The notes: a model not told the origin generated them from the letters alone. 64,000 bases of DNA from Streptomyces sp. Je 1-79 (GCF_025195125.1 NZ_JAMGSL010000011.1:124001-188000), one strand, 5' to 3'. Positions 31,814 through 41,046 are shown, counted from the stretch's first letter. Translations and numbers: made by a program.

Positions 31814-33187
31814 ATGAGCGTGCCGGTCTTCGAGGAGTTCGAGCCCGCGGCCGACTGCGGCTGCGCGGGCTGCGCCCAGCGGCGGCGCGATCTCGCCCTT
31901 GGCCTGCCCGTACGGGCGGGCGGTCACCCGGCGGCGCACGGAGCGCGCCGCGCGCTGGTGCTGGTGACCGCGGCGGGAGTGGTCCTCGGCGGCGGGGGAG
32001 CGGGTGCGTTCGCCCGGCAGCCGGACCCGGTGACGCCCGTCACACCGGCGGGCACGGCGACCGGGGCCGAGGGGGCGGGTGCCTCGCGGGCCGCCGCCGG
32101 ACCGAGCCCCGACACCCCTCAGGGCGGCGCGGGACCGCTGCACGGAGCACCGGGCCCCGGCCCGCAGCCGTCCCCCGACGCCGCCCCGACGATCAGTCAG
32201 ATCACCGGCCAGTCCCTGCGGAAGACCACCCGCGCCGAGATCGTCAACCGCGCCAAGCGGTGGGTGAACGCCCAGGTCCCGTACTCGATGGAGCGGTACT
32301 GGTCCGACGGCTACCGCCAGGACTGCTCGGGCTACATCTCGATGGTGTGGAACCTGCGCGGCAACGAGTGGACCGGCAGCCTGGACCGCTTCGCCGAGCG
32401 GATCGACCGCACACAGCTCCAGGCCGGCGACATCCTGCTCTTCCACAACCCGGCGAACCCGACGACGGGCTCGCACGTCACGCTCTTCGGCGGCTGGACG
32501 GACTACACGCACACGTCGTACATCGCGTACGAGCAGACCAAGCCGCGCACGCGCCGGCAGGCGACGCCGCTGGCGTACTGGGTCGACTCCGACCGCTACG
32601 TCGCCTACCGCTACAAGGGCGTGGTCAGCGGCGGCACCGGTGGCGGCTCGGCGGCGGCGACGGTGTACCCGGGCTCGGCGATGTTCGGCCCCGGCGCGAA
32701 CAACGCGCACGTCACCCGGCTCGGGCAGCTGCTCATCCGGAACGGCGGCAAGAAGCACTACGGCCAGGGCCCGGGGCCGCGCTGGGGCGAGGCGGACCGG
32801 CAGGCGACGGCGGCGTTCCAGCGGGCGCAGGGCTGGAAGGGCAAAAAGGCGGACGGGATGCCCGGGCCGCACACCTGGCGCGTGCTGGTGACCGGCAAGG
32901 GGCGGAGCATCGGCGGTTCGAGTGGTTCGGGGGGCCCGAGCGCGAATGTGCCGGGGTTCCCCGGGCGTGGCTACTTCCGTCCGGGCCAATCCAGCGCATA
33001 TGTGGAGAAGCTGGGCAAACAGCTGGTGAAGCGGGGCTACGGCAAGCACTACCTGTCGGGTCCCGGTCCGCGCTGGAGCGAGGCGGACCGTCGCAATGTC
33101 GAGGCGTTCCAGCGGGCACAGGGATGGCGCGGCGGCGCGGCCGACGGCTACCCGGGCCCGGAGACCTGGCGGCGCTTGTTCCGATGA
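31814..33187 (+). CDS. NlpC/P60-like protein with two peptidoglycan-binding domains
   Basis: 457 residues from ATG 31814 (GGAGGGG upstream). The N-terminus is cytoplasmic and starts with a Cys cluster, CGCAGC (~15-20). A membrane segment follows at ~47-68, then a Pro/Gly linker. The NlpC/P60-type domain lies at ~130-265 with DCSGYISMVWN (Cys nucleophile) and SHVTLFGGW (His). Two homologous peptidoglycan-binding repeats follow, each ending GPGPRW, EADR, AFQRAQGW and PGP-TWR. It is probably a membrane-anchored cell wall hydrolase. The Cys cluster on the inner side is unusual and could bind metal or act as a redox switch. Confidence 0.85.
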   Translation: MSVPVFEEFEPAADCGCAGCAQRRRDLALGLPVRAGGHPAAHGARRALVLVTAAGVVLGGGGAGAFARQPDPVTPVTPAGTATGAEGAGASRAAAGPSPDTPQGGAGPLHGAPGPGPQPSPDAAPTISQITGQSLRKTTRAEIVNRAKRWVNAQVPYSMERYWSDGYRQDCSGYISMVWNLRGNEWTGSLDRFAERIDRTQLQAGDILLFHNPANPTTGSHVTLFGGWTDYTHTSYIAYEQTKPRTRRQATPLAYWVDSDRYVAYRYKGVVSGGTGGGSAAATVYPGSAMFGPGANNAHVTRLGQLLIRNGGKKHYGQGPGPRWGEADRQATAAFQRAQGWKGKKADGMPGPHTWRVLVTGKGRSIGGSSGSGGPSANVPGFPGRGYFRPGQSSAYVEKLGKQLVKRGYGKHYLSGPGPRWSEADRRNVEAFQRAQGWRGGAADGYPGPETWRRLFR

Positions 33188-33211
33188 CCCCGAGAGCATG
33201 AGGTGGACCCC

Positions 33212-35557
33212 ATGACCGCAACGACGCCAACGCCCGACTCGGGCGCGGCGGCAAGCCGCGACGCGGCCCGCACGGCCCGGCGCCTGACGGCGGAGCCGCG
33301 CGGCCCGAGACCGTCGCTCCGCCCACCGGAGCCCGCCGAGGAGGGCGGCTCCGACCGGCCCGACGGGACGCAGGCCGTCCAGCGCCCGGCGGACCAGACC
33401 GGTGCGGCCGACGCGAACGCGGTGGCGGTGGCCTCGGAGGCCGGTCCGGCGACGGGACAGGCCCCGACCGGCGCGAACGCGCTGGCCCCGGGCGGTTCCG
33501 AGGCGCGTGCGGGCGCCCCCTCAGGTGCGCCGGGCGCCTGCGGGGCCTCGGAGCCCCTGCCCGCCCCGGATGCCCCCGGGGCAAAGGCTCCTGAGGGCAC
33601 GACAGCCCGCCCGGAGGCGCCGATGCCCCCCACCGGCGCGGATGCCGGCCCCCGTACGCCGGGATCCCCCGGTGAGACGGCCGCCACGGCGCCGGGTGCG
33701 ACGAGCGGTTCGGCGACGGACCCCCGCCCGCCGGGAGCGGCGGCCCACCCGGCCGGCACTCCCACCGGCGCGGATGCCGGCCCTCGTACGCCGAGTGCCC
33801 TCGGCGCCGCCTCCGCCCCGGTGAGCGTCACGGACGCGGCAGCCCGCCCGTCCGGTGCCCCAGCCGGTCCGCATGCCGGACCGCGTACGCCGGGATCCCC
33901 CGGCGGGACAGCCGCCACGGCGCCGGGTGTGACGAGCGGTTCGGCGACCGGCCCCCGTACGCCGGAAGCCCACGGGGCGACGGCGTCGCGCGTCGCGGGC
34001 GCTGTGGAGACGGGCCCCGGTACGCCCGGCGGGGCACCCCGCCCGGCGGCGGGCAAGGGCCCGGGTCCGCTCCCCGCCTCGCCGGAGTCCGACCCCCGTA
34101 CCCCGGGGGCCACCGGCCCGGTTGCCGCGAGTGACGCGGCGCGGTCCCGTACGCCGCAAGCCTCGGCCGCCACCGCACCGAGCGCCCATGGCGGCTCGGC
34201 GACCGCCCCCCGTACGCCGCAAGCCTCCGCCGCCCCCGCACCGACCGCCGCGAACGGCGAGCCCGGTCCCTCGCGCGCCGCGGAGGCGGCGACGCCCAAG
34301 GGGCCGGAGGCCGGATCCCGTGCAGCGGGCGGTCGCCCCAAGCACGCCCCCGACCTGCACCGGATCGTCCGTGGCGAGGTCGGGGTCGTCGCCGTGCCCG
34401 TCGTCGCCGAGGCGCCCGTGCTCGCCCGGCCCGTCGGACGGCGGAAGAACGTGATCGGGGCCGAGACGACCGGGTCGATCCCCGTGCACCTGCTCTTCCG
34501 GGACCAGCCCGACGCCGACGCCGACTCCCGCGCGGACGACGACGGCGGCCCCGCCACCGTCGCCATGCCCGCACCCGTCGCACCCGCCCCGCCCAAGGCC
34601 GTCATCCCCGCCCCCACCCGCCCCGAGCCTTCCCGGCCCGCGCCCACCGCCGACCCGAAGCTCGTCGAGCGGGACGGGGCCGTGCTGCCCGGGTGGACCG
34701 GGGTCGTCGCAGGGGCGCTCGCGCTCACCGGGTGCGCTGCCATGGTGTGGTGGGTCGGGGCCGTCCCCGACCCGTTCACGCGCATGCTCCGGCTGCCCCC
34801 GCGTCCGTACAACGGCATCCACCTCGGTCAGTGGGCCCTCCTCACCCTCGGCGTCCTGCTCACCCTCTTCTCCCTCGGCGGTCTCGGCCGCGGTCGCGTC
34901 GGCTACGCCTGGGTCCTCACCCTCTTCGGCGACTACCGCGGCAGCGTCCGCCGCACCGGTCTCGTCTGGATGAGCCCGCTCCTCCTGCGCCGCCGCGTCG
35001 ACATCCGCCTCCGTCACTGGCGCAGCGAGCCGCTCTCCGCGGTCGACGCCAAGGGCACCGCGCTCAACGTCGTCGTCCTCGTCGTCTGGCGGATCCGCGA
35101 CACCGTCCGCGCCGCCCTCGGCGTCGACGGCCACGAGGACTACCTGCGCGAGCAGGTCGAGGCGGCCATGGCCCGGGTCCTGTCCCAGCTCCCGGCCGAC
35201 GCCTTCCACGAGGACGCCCCGACCCTGCGCGACGCGGAGGCCGTCGGCGAGGCCCTGACCCGGATGCTCTCGGCGGAGTGCGCCCCGGTGGGGATCGACG
35301 TGTTCTCGGCGCAGCCGACCCGTATCGAGTACGCACCCGAGCTCGCGGCGGCGATGCAGCGGCGCCGGATCGCCGCGATCGACGCCAAGCACCGCGACAG
35401 CGTGCTGACCTCCGTGGTGGACGCCGTGGACGACGTGGTCCACCGGCTGACCACGCGTGGTCTCGTCGAGTTGGACGACTACGAGCGCAAGGCGCTGGTC
35501 AAGGACCTGACGGTGGCGTTCTACACCGGCCGTACCGGGCCGGTGGAAGGCGCGTGA
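33212..35557 (+). CDS. SPFH/Band-7 domain protein with long low-complexity N-terminus
   Basis: 781 residues from ATG 33212. The first ~390 residues are Ala/Pro/Gly/Thr-rich and built from loose repeats with recurring blocks DAGPRTPGSPG and TAATAPG-TSGSAT. Two membrane segments lie at ~495-520 and ~540-560 (VVAGALALTGCAAMVWWVGA; WALLTLGVLLTLFSLGGLG). The C-terminal SPFH domain begins with GYAWVLTLFGDYRGSVRRTG and contains LSAVDAKGTALNVVVLVVWRI and LREQVEAAMARVLSQLPAD. SPFH proteins scaffold membrane microdomains. It follows the wall hydrolase by 25 bp and may be co-transcribed. Confidence 0.82.
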   Translation: MTATTPTPDSGAAASRDAARTARRLTAEPRGPRPSLRPPEPAEEGGSDRPDGTQAVQRPADQTGAADANAVAVASEAGPATGQAPTGANALAPGGSEARAGAPSGAPGACGASEPLPAPDAPGAKAPEGTTARPEAPMPPTGADAGPRTPGSPGETAATAPGATSGSATDPRPPGAAAHPAGTPTGADAGPRTPSALGAASAPVSVTDAAARPSGAPAGPHAGPRTPGSPGGTAATAPGVTSGSATGPRTPEAHGATASRVAGAVETGPGTPGGAPRPAAGKGPGPLPASPESDPRTPGATGPVAASDAARSRTPQASAATAPSAHGGSATAPRTPQASAAPAPTAANGEPGPSRAAEAATPKGPEAGSRAAGGRPKHAPDLHRIVRGEVGVVAVPVVAEAPVLARPVGRRKNVIGAETTGSIPVHLLFRDQPDADADSRADDDGGPATVAMPAPVAPAPPKAVIPAPTRPEPSRPAPTADPKLVERDGAVLPGWTGVVAGALALTGCAAMVWWVGAVPDPFTRMLRLPPRPYNGIHLGQWALLTLGVLLTLFSLGGLGRGRVGYAWVLTLFGDYRGSVRRTGLVWMSPLLLRRRVDIRLRHWRSEPLSAVDAKGTALNVVVLVVWRIRDTVRAALGVDGHEDYLREQVEAAMARVLSQLPADAFHEDAPTLRDAEAVGEALTRMLSAECAPVGIDVFSAQPTRIEYAPELAAAMQRRRIAAIDAKHRDSVLTSVVDAVDDVVHRLTTRGLVELDDYERKALVKDLTVAFYTGRTGPVEGA

Positions 35558-35595
35558 CTGGTATGGACATGCTCAACTTCCGTCAATACCTTGGT

Positions 35596-35611
35596 ACTTG
35601 GTCTAGACCGG
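35596..35611. promoter_or_regulatory. DasR-type operator upstream of the AA10 gene
   Basis: ACTTGGTCTAGACCGG closely matches the DasR-responsive consensus (core TGGTCTAGACCA, 11 of 12). It lies 135 bp before the start codon. DasR represses chitin and N-acetylglucosamine genes and is released by glucosamine-6-phosphate. A short CACCCGCAC repeat lies between the site and the gene. Confidence 0.8.
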
Positions 35612-35745
35612 AATAGGCACTACCGCACAAGCGAACCACCCGCGTGACAGCACCACGCTCGACCGCACCACCCGCACCACCCGCACCACCCGCACGCGTG
35701 CAGCACGGCTCATCGAACTCCCCCACGTTCACCAGGAGCGACAGC

Positions 35746-36336
35746 ATGCGCAAAAAGATAGGCGTGGCGGCGGTGGCGCTCGGCGTCGCCGGCGCCTCCC
35801 TCTTCGCCACCAGCAGCGCCAGCAGCCATGGCTACACCGACTCCCCGATCAGTCGTCAGAAGCTCTGCGCCAACGGCACCGTGACCAACTGCGGCAACAT
35901 CCAGTGGGAGCCGCAGTCGGTCGAGGGCCGTAAGGGCTTCCCGGGCGCCGGACCCGCCGACGGCACGATCTGTGCCGGCGGCAACTCCCAGTTCGCCCAG
36001 CTCGACGACCCCCGGGGCGGCGCCTGGCCCACCACGCGGCTCACCGCGGGCCAGAGCCACACCTTCCGCTGGCAGTTCACCGCCCGGCACAGCACCACCG
36101 ACTTCAAGTACTACATCACCAAGAACGGCTGGAACGGCAGCCAGAAGCTCACCAGGGCCTCGCTCGATCCCCAGCCGTTCCTCACCGTCCCGTACAACAA
36201 CGCACAGCCGCCGGCCACGCTCTCGCACTCCGGGACCATCCCGGCGGGCAAGACCGGACGGCATCTCATCCTGGCGGTCTGGACGGTCGCGGACACCGCG
36301 AACGCGTTCTACGCCTGCTCGGATGTTCAGTTCTGA
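35746..36336 (+). CDS. AA10 lytic polysaccharide monooxygenase (chitin-active)
   Basis: 196 residues from ATG 35746 (AGGAG upstream). The signal peptide ends at SSASS and leaves His as the mature N-terminus (HGYTDSPISRQ), which is required for the copper histidine brace. The second brace His lies in FTARHSTTDFKYYITK. The rest (CGNIQWEPQSVEG, HLILAVWTVADTANAFYACSDVQF) is a single AA10 domain without a binding module. These enzymes oxidatively cut crystalline chitin. A DasR-type operator upstream and the chitinase gene at 45.5 kb suggest common control by chitin breakdown products. Confidence 0.93.
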   Translation: MRKKIGVAAVALGVAGASLFATSSASSHGYTDSPISRQKLCANGTVTNCGNIQWEPQSVEGRKGFPGAGPADGTICAGGNSQFAQLDDPRGGAWPTTRLTAGQSHTFRWQFTARHSTTDFKYYITKNGWNGSQKLTRASLDPQPFLTVPYNNAQPPATLSHSGTIPAGKTGRHLILAVWTVADTANAFYACSDVQF

Positions 36337-36361
36337 CGTAGCGTCAGTTACCGTCCGGTGT

Positions 36362-38056
36362 ATGACCGAACCCACCGTGGCGGAGCTCGTGCGCCGGCAA
36401 TGGGGCGACCACAGGGTCGGGCTGAGGACGGGGGACACCGTCCTCACCCATCACCAGATCGCCTCCGGAGCCGCCGCCCGGGCGGCGCTGCTCGTCGATC
36501 TGCTGCCCCGGGGTGCCGAGCCGCACCTCGGGGTGCTCCTCGACAACACGCCGGAGTTCCCGCTCTGGCTGAGCGCGGCGGCCCTCGCCGGGGCCGCCGT
36601 CGCCGGCATCAACCCCACCCGGCGCGGCGCCGAGCTGGCCCGCGACATCGTCCACACCGACTGCCGCGTCCTGGTCACCCAGCGCGCGTACCTTCCCCTG
36701 CTCGACGGGCTGCCCCTGCCCGGCGTACGCGTCCTGGTGACCGACACCGACGCCTACCGGGACCTCCTGACCCCCTTCGAGGGCGCGAAGCCGGGCGAGG
36801 CCACGGCCCGTCCGGTGCGCCCCGAGAGCCGGATGCTGCTCTACTTCACCTCCGGCTCGACGGGCGCCCCCAAGGCGGCGATCTGCAGCCAGGGCCGGCT
36901 CGCGGCCGCCGGACGCTCGCTCGTCCACCACTTCGGCGTACGGCCCGAGGACGTCCACTACATCTGCATGCCGATGTTCCACGGCAACGCCGTCATCGCG
37001 GACTGGGCCCCGGCGCTCGCCGCCGGCGCGGGCGTGGCGCTGCGGGACCGGTTCTCGGCCTCCCGGTTCCTTCCGGACGTCCAGGAGTTCGGCGCGACCT
37101 ACTTCACCTACGTCGGCCGGGCCGTCCAGTACCTGCTGGCCACCCCGCCGCGACCGGACGACCGCGAGCACCGGCTGCGGCTGGGCTTCGGCACGGAGGC
37201 GGGGGCGGTGGACGCGGCCCGCTTCGAGGCACGGTTCGGGGCCCGGCTCGTGGAGGGCTACGGCTCCTCGGAGGGCGGCGCGGCGATCCAGCGGACCCCG
37301 GACACCCCGACCGGAGCCATCGGGCGGGCGGCGCCGGGGGACGACCTCGCCGTGGTGGACCCGGAGACCGGCGAGGAGTGCGAGGCCGCCCTCCTCGCGC
37401 CCGGCGGCCGGCTCCTCAACGCCTCCGCGGCCATCGGCGAACTCGTCAACCGCGGCCGGAACCCCTTCGAGGGCTACTGGCGCAACCCCGAGGCGGACGC
37501 CGCCCGGCTACGCGGAGGCTGGTACTGGACGGGTGACCTCTTCTACCGCGACGCCGAGGGCTTCCTGTACTTCGCGGGCAGGGACGACGACCGGCTGCGG
37601 GTCGACAGCGAGAACCTCGCGGCCGCGGTGATCGAGCAGATCCTGTCCCGCTGGGAGCGCGCGGCGGGCGTCGCCGTCTACGCGATACCCGACCCGGTCG
37701 CCGGCGACCAGGTGATGACGGCGATCGCCCTGCGCGCGCACGACCCGGGGGACGGCTCCGGGGACCGCCCCTTCGACCCGGGCGCGTTCGAGGAGTTCCT
37801 CGCCGCCCAGCCGGACCTGGGTACGAAGATGCCCCCGCGGTTCGTACGCATCGTCCCGAGGCTTCCGCTGACCGCCACGAACAAGATCCATCGCGTGTCC
37901 CTCCGCCGGGAGTCCTTCCTCTGCGAGGACCCGGTCTGGTGGCGCCCGCAGCCGGGGAGCCCCTACGAGCCCCTGACCCCGGAGGCCCTCACCGGGATCC
38001 GCGCCGCGTACGCCGCCCACGGCCGCTCACCCCGAGGCCCCGGCCTCCCCGGGTAG
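36362..38056 (+). CDS. Acyl-CoA synthetase (AMP-binding, FadD-like)
   Basis: 564 residues from ATG 36362. The adenylate-forming motifs are clear: LLYFTSGSTGAPKAAICS (~158-175), the GYGSSEGG region (A5), and WYWTGDLFYRDAEGFLYFAGRDDDRLR (A7-A8). The catalytic Lys near the end lies in TATNKIHRVSL. It resembles FadD17-type long- or medium-chain acyl-CoA ligases of actinobacteria. No partner gene for fatty acid metabolism is adjacent, so the true acid substrate is open. It begins 25 bp after the AA10 gene and may be read from the same transcript. Confidence 0.86.
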   Translation: MTEPTVAELVRRQWGDHRVGLRTGDTVLTHHQIASGAAARAALLVDLLPRGAEPHLGVLLDNTPEFPLWLSAAALAGAAVAGINPTRRGAELARDIVHTDCRVLVTQRAYLPLLDGLPLPGVRVLVTDTDAYRDLLTPFEGAKPGEATARPVRPESRMLLYFTSGSTGAPKAAICSQGRLAAAGRSLVHHFGVRPEDVHYICMPMFHGNAVIADWAPALAAGAGVALRDRFSASRFLPDVQEFGATYFTYVGRAVQYLLATPPRPDDREHRLRLGFGTEAGAVDAARFEARFGARLVEGYGSSEGGAAIQRTPDTPTGAIGRAAPGDDLAVVDPETGEECEAALLAPGGRLLNASAAIGELVNRGRNPFEGYWRNPEADAARLRGGWYWTGDLFYRDAEGFLYFAGRDDDRLRVDSENLAAAVIEQILSRWERAAGVAVYAIPDPVAGDQVMTAIALRAHDPGDGSGDRPFDPGAFEEFLAAQPDLGTKMPPRFVRIVPRLPLTATNKIHRVSLRRESFLCEDPVWWRPQPGSPYEPLTPEALTGIRAAYAAHGRSPRGPGLPG

Positions 38057-38127
38057 GGCCGGCCATACCCCCGTACACCCACCAGACCGATGGCCCCGCC
38101 CGGCGGCCGCCCCCTACGGTGAACCCC

Positions 38128-39429
38128 ATGTCGCCCCGAACTCCCTGGCAGGCCCTCACCCGGGCCCGGTATCCGCGGACCGTCTGGCCCTGGCGGTCCG
38201 CCGGCTATCTGGCGACCGGGGTGGTCACCGGAGCGGCCGCGCTGGGCGTCCTGCTGCTGCTCGCCCTCTTCTCCCTCGTCCTCGTCGGCCTCCCGCTGCT
38301 CCTCCTCGCCGGGGTCGCCCTCGGCTCCGTCGAACGCCGCCGCCTCCGGCTCGTCGACCTCGACCCCGCCACCGATCCGCACCGTCTCCCCGACGCCCCC
38401 GGCCTGCCGGCCTGGCTCCGCGTCCGCCTCCGGGAGCAGGCCACCTGGCGGGAGTTCGCGTACGCCGTCCTGCACGCCACCGTCCTGTGGCCGCTCGACC
38501 TGATCGTCCTCGCCGTGGGCCTCGGTCTGCCCGCCGCCCTGATGAGCGCGCCCCTCCAGCTCGCCGTCGACGGCCGGGAGGCCAAGGTCGTCAAGGCGTA
38601 CCTGGTCACCTCCTATCCGCAGGCGTTCGCCGCCGCCCTGCTCGGGGCCGTCCTCCTCGTCGCCCTGCTCTATCCGCTGGCCGCGCTCGCGGGGGCCCGC
38701 GCCGCCCTGAGCCGCGCCCTGCTCGCACCCCGTGAGGCCGAGCTGCGCCGGCGGATCGGCGAGGTCACCGCCTCCCGGGCCCGGCTCGTCGACGCCTTCG
38801 AGGCCGAGCGGCGGCGGATCGAGCGCGATCTCCACGACGGAGCCCAACAGCGTCTGGTCGCCCTCACCATGACCCTCGGGATCGCTCGGCTCGACGCCCC
38901 GCCGGGGCCGCTCGCCGACCAGCTCACCCGGGCCCACCAGGAGGCCGGGCGGGTCCTGACCGAGCTGCGGGAACTCATCCACGGCATCCACCCGCAGGTG
39001 CTCGCCGACTACGGCCTCGGCGCGGCCCTCGCGGACGCCGCCGACCGCTCCGCCGTCCCCGTCGACACCGACATCGACCTGCCCCGGCTGCCCGCCGCCG
39101 TGGAGAGCGCCGGCTACTTCGCCGTCTGCGAGGCGCTGGCCAACATCGGCAGGCACAGCGGCGCCACCAGGGCCCGGATCACCGCCCGGTACGCGAACCG
39201 GCGGCTGTGCGTCGGCATCGAGGACGACGGGCGGGGCGGTGCGGACGCCCGGGCCGGGAGCGGACTCACCGGACTCGCCGACCGGCTCGCCGTCCTCGAT
39301 GGCACACTGACGATCATGAGCCCGCCGGGCGGGCCGACCGTCCTACGAGTGGAGATCCCGTGCCGAGCGCTGTCCGAGCTCTCCGAGTCGTCCTCGCCGA
39401 GGACGGCGTCCTCCTCCGTGAGGGGCTGA
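38128..39429 (+). CDS. Sensor histidine kinase, NarL/DesK type
   Basis: 433 residues from ATG 38128. Four membrane segments occupy ~25-75 and ~115-190 (TGVVTGAAALGVLLLLALFS, ALLGAVLLVALLYPLAALAG). The HisKA_3 phosphoacceptor is ERDLHDGAQQRLVALTMTL with His236. The ATPase part has EALANIGRHSGATRA (N-box) and IEDDGRGG, AGSGLTGLADR (G boxes). No extracellular sensor domain is present, so it may sense the membrane itself. The last 23 codons overlap the start of the response regulator gene in another frame. Confidence 0.9.
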   Translation: MSPRTPWQALTRARYPRTVWPWRSAGYLATGVVTGAAALGVLLLLALFSLVLVGLPLLLLAGVALGSVERRRLRLVDLDPATDPHRLPDAPGLPAWLRVRLREQATWREFAYAVLHATVLWPLDLIVLAVGLGLPAALMSAPLQLAVDGREAKVVKAYLVTSYPQAFAAALLGAVLLVALLYPLAALAGARAALSRALLAPREAELRRRIGEVTASRARLVDAFEAERRRIERDLHDGAQQRLVALTMTLGIARLDAPPGPLADQLTRAHQEAGRVLTELRELIHGIHPQVLADYGLGAALADAADRSAVPVDTDIDLPRLPAAVESAGYFAVCEALANIGRHSGATRARITARYANRRLCVGIEDDGRGGADARAGSGLTGLADRLAVLDGTLTIMSPPGGPTVLRVEIPCRALSELSESSSPRTASSSVRG

Positions 39430-40022
39430 TCGGTCTCCTCGCCCGCTTCGGCCACGAGGTCGTCGCCGCCGTCGGCGACGCGGACGGACTGCGCACGGCC
39501 GTCACCGAGCACGACCCGGACGTCGTCGTCACCGACGTCCGGATGCCGCCCGGATTCCAGGACGAGGGGCTGCGCGCCGCCGTCGCCCTGCGGGCCGAGC
39601 GGCCGGGGCTGCCCGTCCTCGTCCTGAGCCAGTACGTACAGCGGACCTACGCCGCCGATCTCCTGGACTCGGGCGACGGCACCGGGGTCGGCTATCTCCT
39701 CAAGGACCGGGTCGGCCAGGTCGAGGAGTTCCTGGACGCGCTCAGCCGGGTCGCCGACGGGGGCACGGTCGTGGACCCCGAGGTCGTCCGGCAGCTGCTG
39801 CGCCGCCGCCGCGATCCGCTGGAGGCGCTGACCCCGCGCGAGCGGGAGGTCCTCGGTCTTGTCGCCGAGGGGCACTCGAACGGGGAGATCGCCCGCCGGC
39901 TCTTCGTCACGGAGGCGGCGGTCGGGAAGCACATCGGCAACATCCTGGGGAAGCTGGATCTGCCGCCCGCGGAGGAGACCCACCGCCGGGTCCTCGCGGT
40001 CCTCACCTACCTCAGGGCGTGA
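39360..40022 (+). CDS. LuxR-type response regulator
   Basis: 220 residues from GTG 39360, with GGAG at five to six bases. The receiver domain has the acidic pair in VVLAEDGVLLREG, the phosphoacceptor Asp59 in VVVTDVRMP and the conserved Lys in GYLLKDRVG. The LuxR helix-turn-helix is LTPREREVLGLVAEGHSNGE, then EAAVGKHIGNI. It is the partner of the kinase whose 3-prime end it overlaps by 70 bases, so the two are translationally linked. Confidence 0.9.
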   Translation: MPSAVRALRVVLAEDGVLLREGLIGLLARFGHEVVAAVGDADGLRTAVTEHDPDVVVTDVRMPPGFQDEGLRAAVALRAERPGLPVLVLSQYVQRTYAADLLDSGDGTGVGYLLKDRVGQVEEFLDALSRVADGGTVVDPEVVRQLLRRRRDPLEALTPREREVLGLVAEGHSNGEIARRLFVTEAAVGKHIGNILGKLDLPPAEETHRRVLAVLTYLRA

Positions 40023-40050
40023 CCGGCGGACGCCACGAAGGGGGAGCACG

Positions 40051-40082
40051 AAGAAGCCCCCCGCTTCCGCGAGGGGCTTCTT
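40051..40082 (-). terminator. Terminator of tRNA-Lys copy 2
   Basis: AAGAAGCCCC / GGGGCTTCTT stem around a CCGCTTCCGCGA loop that can itself pair (CGC/GCG). It is nearly identical to the terminator behind copy 3 and may also end the convergent response regulator transcript. Confidence 0.8.
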
Positions 40083-40089
40083 CCGTCTG

Positions 40090-40163
40090 TGCGCCGCCAG
40101 GGACTCGAACCCCGGACCCGCTGATTAAGAGTCAGCTGCTCTAACCAACTGAGCTAGCGGCGC
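40090..40163 (-). tRNA. tRNA-Lys (anticodon CTT), copy 2
   Basis: 74 bases, identical to the copy at 31556-31629 and with the same flanks (CTGT before the 3-prime end and TGCTGA before the 5-prime end, as written on the plus strand). The anticodon is CTT, and no CCA is encoded. Confidence 0.96.
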
Positions 40164-40237
40164 CTGCTGACAGAGAAAATACTACCTGGTCCTCGGGAGT
40201 GGTTCCGACCACCACTCCGAGGACCGGGTCACGGGTC

Positions 40238-40996
40238 TCAGATCGCCAGCGAGAGCACCACCGGCGCGGCCCTGCGGTTCAGCGTGTCGGCCGCCGAGCG
40301 CAGCCGGTGGGCGTGCTCGATCGGCAGTGAGAGCGCCAGGCAGCCCACGGCCGCCCCGGCCGTCAGCGGCACCGCCGCGCAGACCGTGCCCACCGCGTAC
40401 TCCTGGAGGTCGAGCACCGGGACGGTCGGCGGCTGGCTGTCCAGCTTGGAGAAGAGCACCTTCTCGTTGGTGATCGTCCGGGACGTCAGCCGGGCGATCT
40501 TGTGACGCGAGAGGTGGTCCCGGCGGCCGTTCTGGTCCAGCTGCGTCAGCAGGCACTTGCCGACCGCGCTGGCGTGGGCGGCCGAGCGGAAGTCCACCCA
40601 CTCGTTGACCGCGGGCGTGCGGGGGCCTGCGGCGAACTGGGTGATCTTCACCTCGCCGTCGATGTACCGGCTGATGTACACCGCCGCCCCGACGGAGTCG
40701 CGCAGCTCGGTCAGCGTCTCCTGGAGCTTGCCCTCCAGGGCCTCGCGACGGGTCAGGCCGGAACCGAGCAGGACCAGGGAGTCTCCGATCACATAGGCGC
40801 CGTCGGCGACCTGCTCGACGTACCCCTCGCGGCGGAGCATCAGCAGCAGGGACGACAGATGGGCGACGGGCAGACCGGTCTCACGAGCGATCTGGACGTC
40901 CGTCACCCCGCCACCGTGCCGTGAGACCGTCTCAAGGACGCGCAGGGCGTATTGCACCGAGTGGAACGGCGCGGTGGGCTCGGGCTTCAGCGCCAC
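40238..40996 (-). CDS. IclR family transcriptional regulator
   Basis: 252 residues from GTG 40996 (possible AGGGGGAAA site upstream). The winged helix lies at ~12-75 (SVQYALRVLETVSRHGGGV, TGLPVAHLSSLLLMLRREGY). The effector domain follows with SAAHASAVGKCLLTQL (the IclR signature region), EYAVGTVCAAVPL and GCLALSLPIEHAHRL. It lies just downstream of the ehu importer genes on the same strand, with 51 bp between, so it may control them, though it could be independent. Confidence 0.88.
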   Translation of the reverse strand: MALKPEPTAPFHSVQYALRVLETVSRHGGGVTDVQIARETGLPVAHLSSLLLMLRREGYVEQVADGAYVIGDSLVLLGSGLTRREALEGKLQETLTELRDSVGAAVYISRYIDGEVKITQFAAGPRTPAVNEWVDFRSAAHASAVGKCLLTQLDQNGRRDHLSRHKIARLTSRTITNEKVLFSKLDSQPPTVPVLDLQEYAVGTVCAAVPLTAGAAVGCLALSLPIEHAHRLRSAADTLNRRAAPVVLSLAI

Positions 40997-41046
40997 GGTT
41001 TCCCCCTACCAGGTTGTGACCGCAAGCTTCCGTACCACGATAGCCG

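Noticed and set aside
33600-34330. Repeated DNA blocks suggesting a mobile or CRISPR-like repeat
   Set aside because: They are coding, vary in length, and continue in frame into the SPFH protein.
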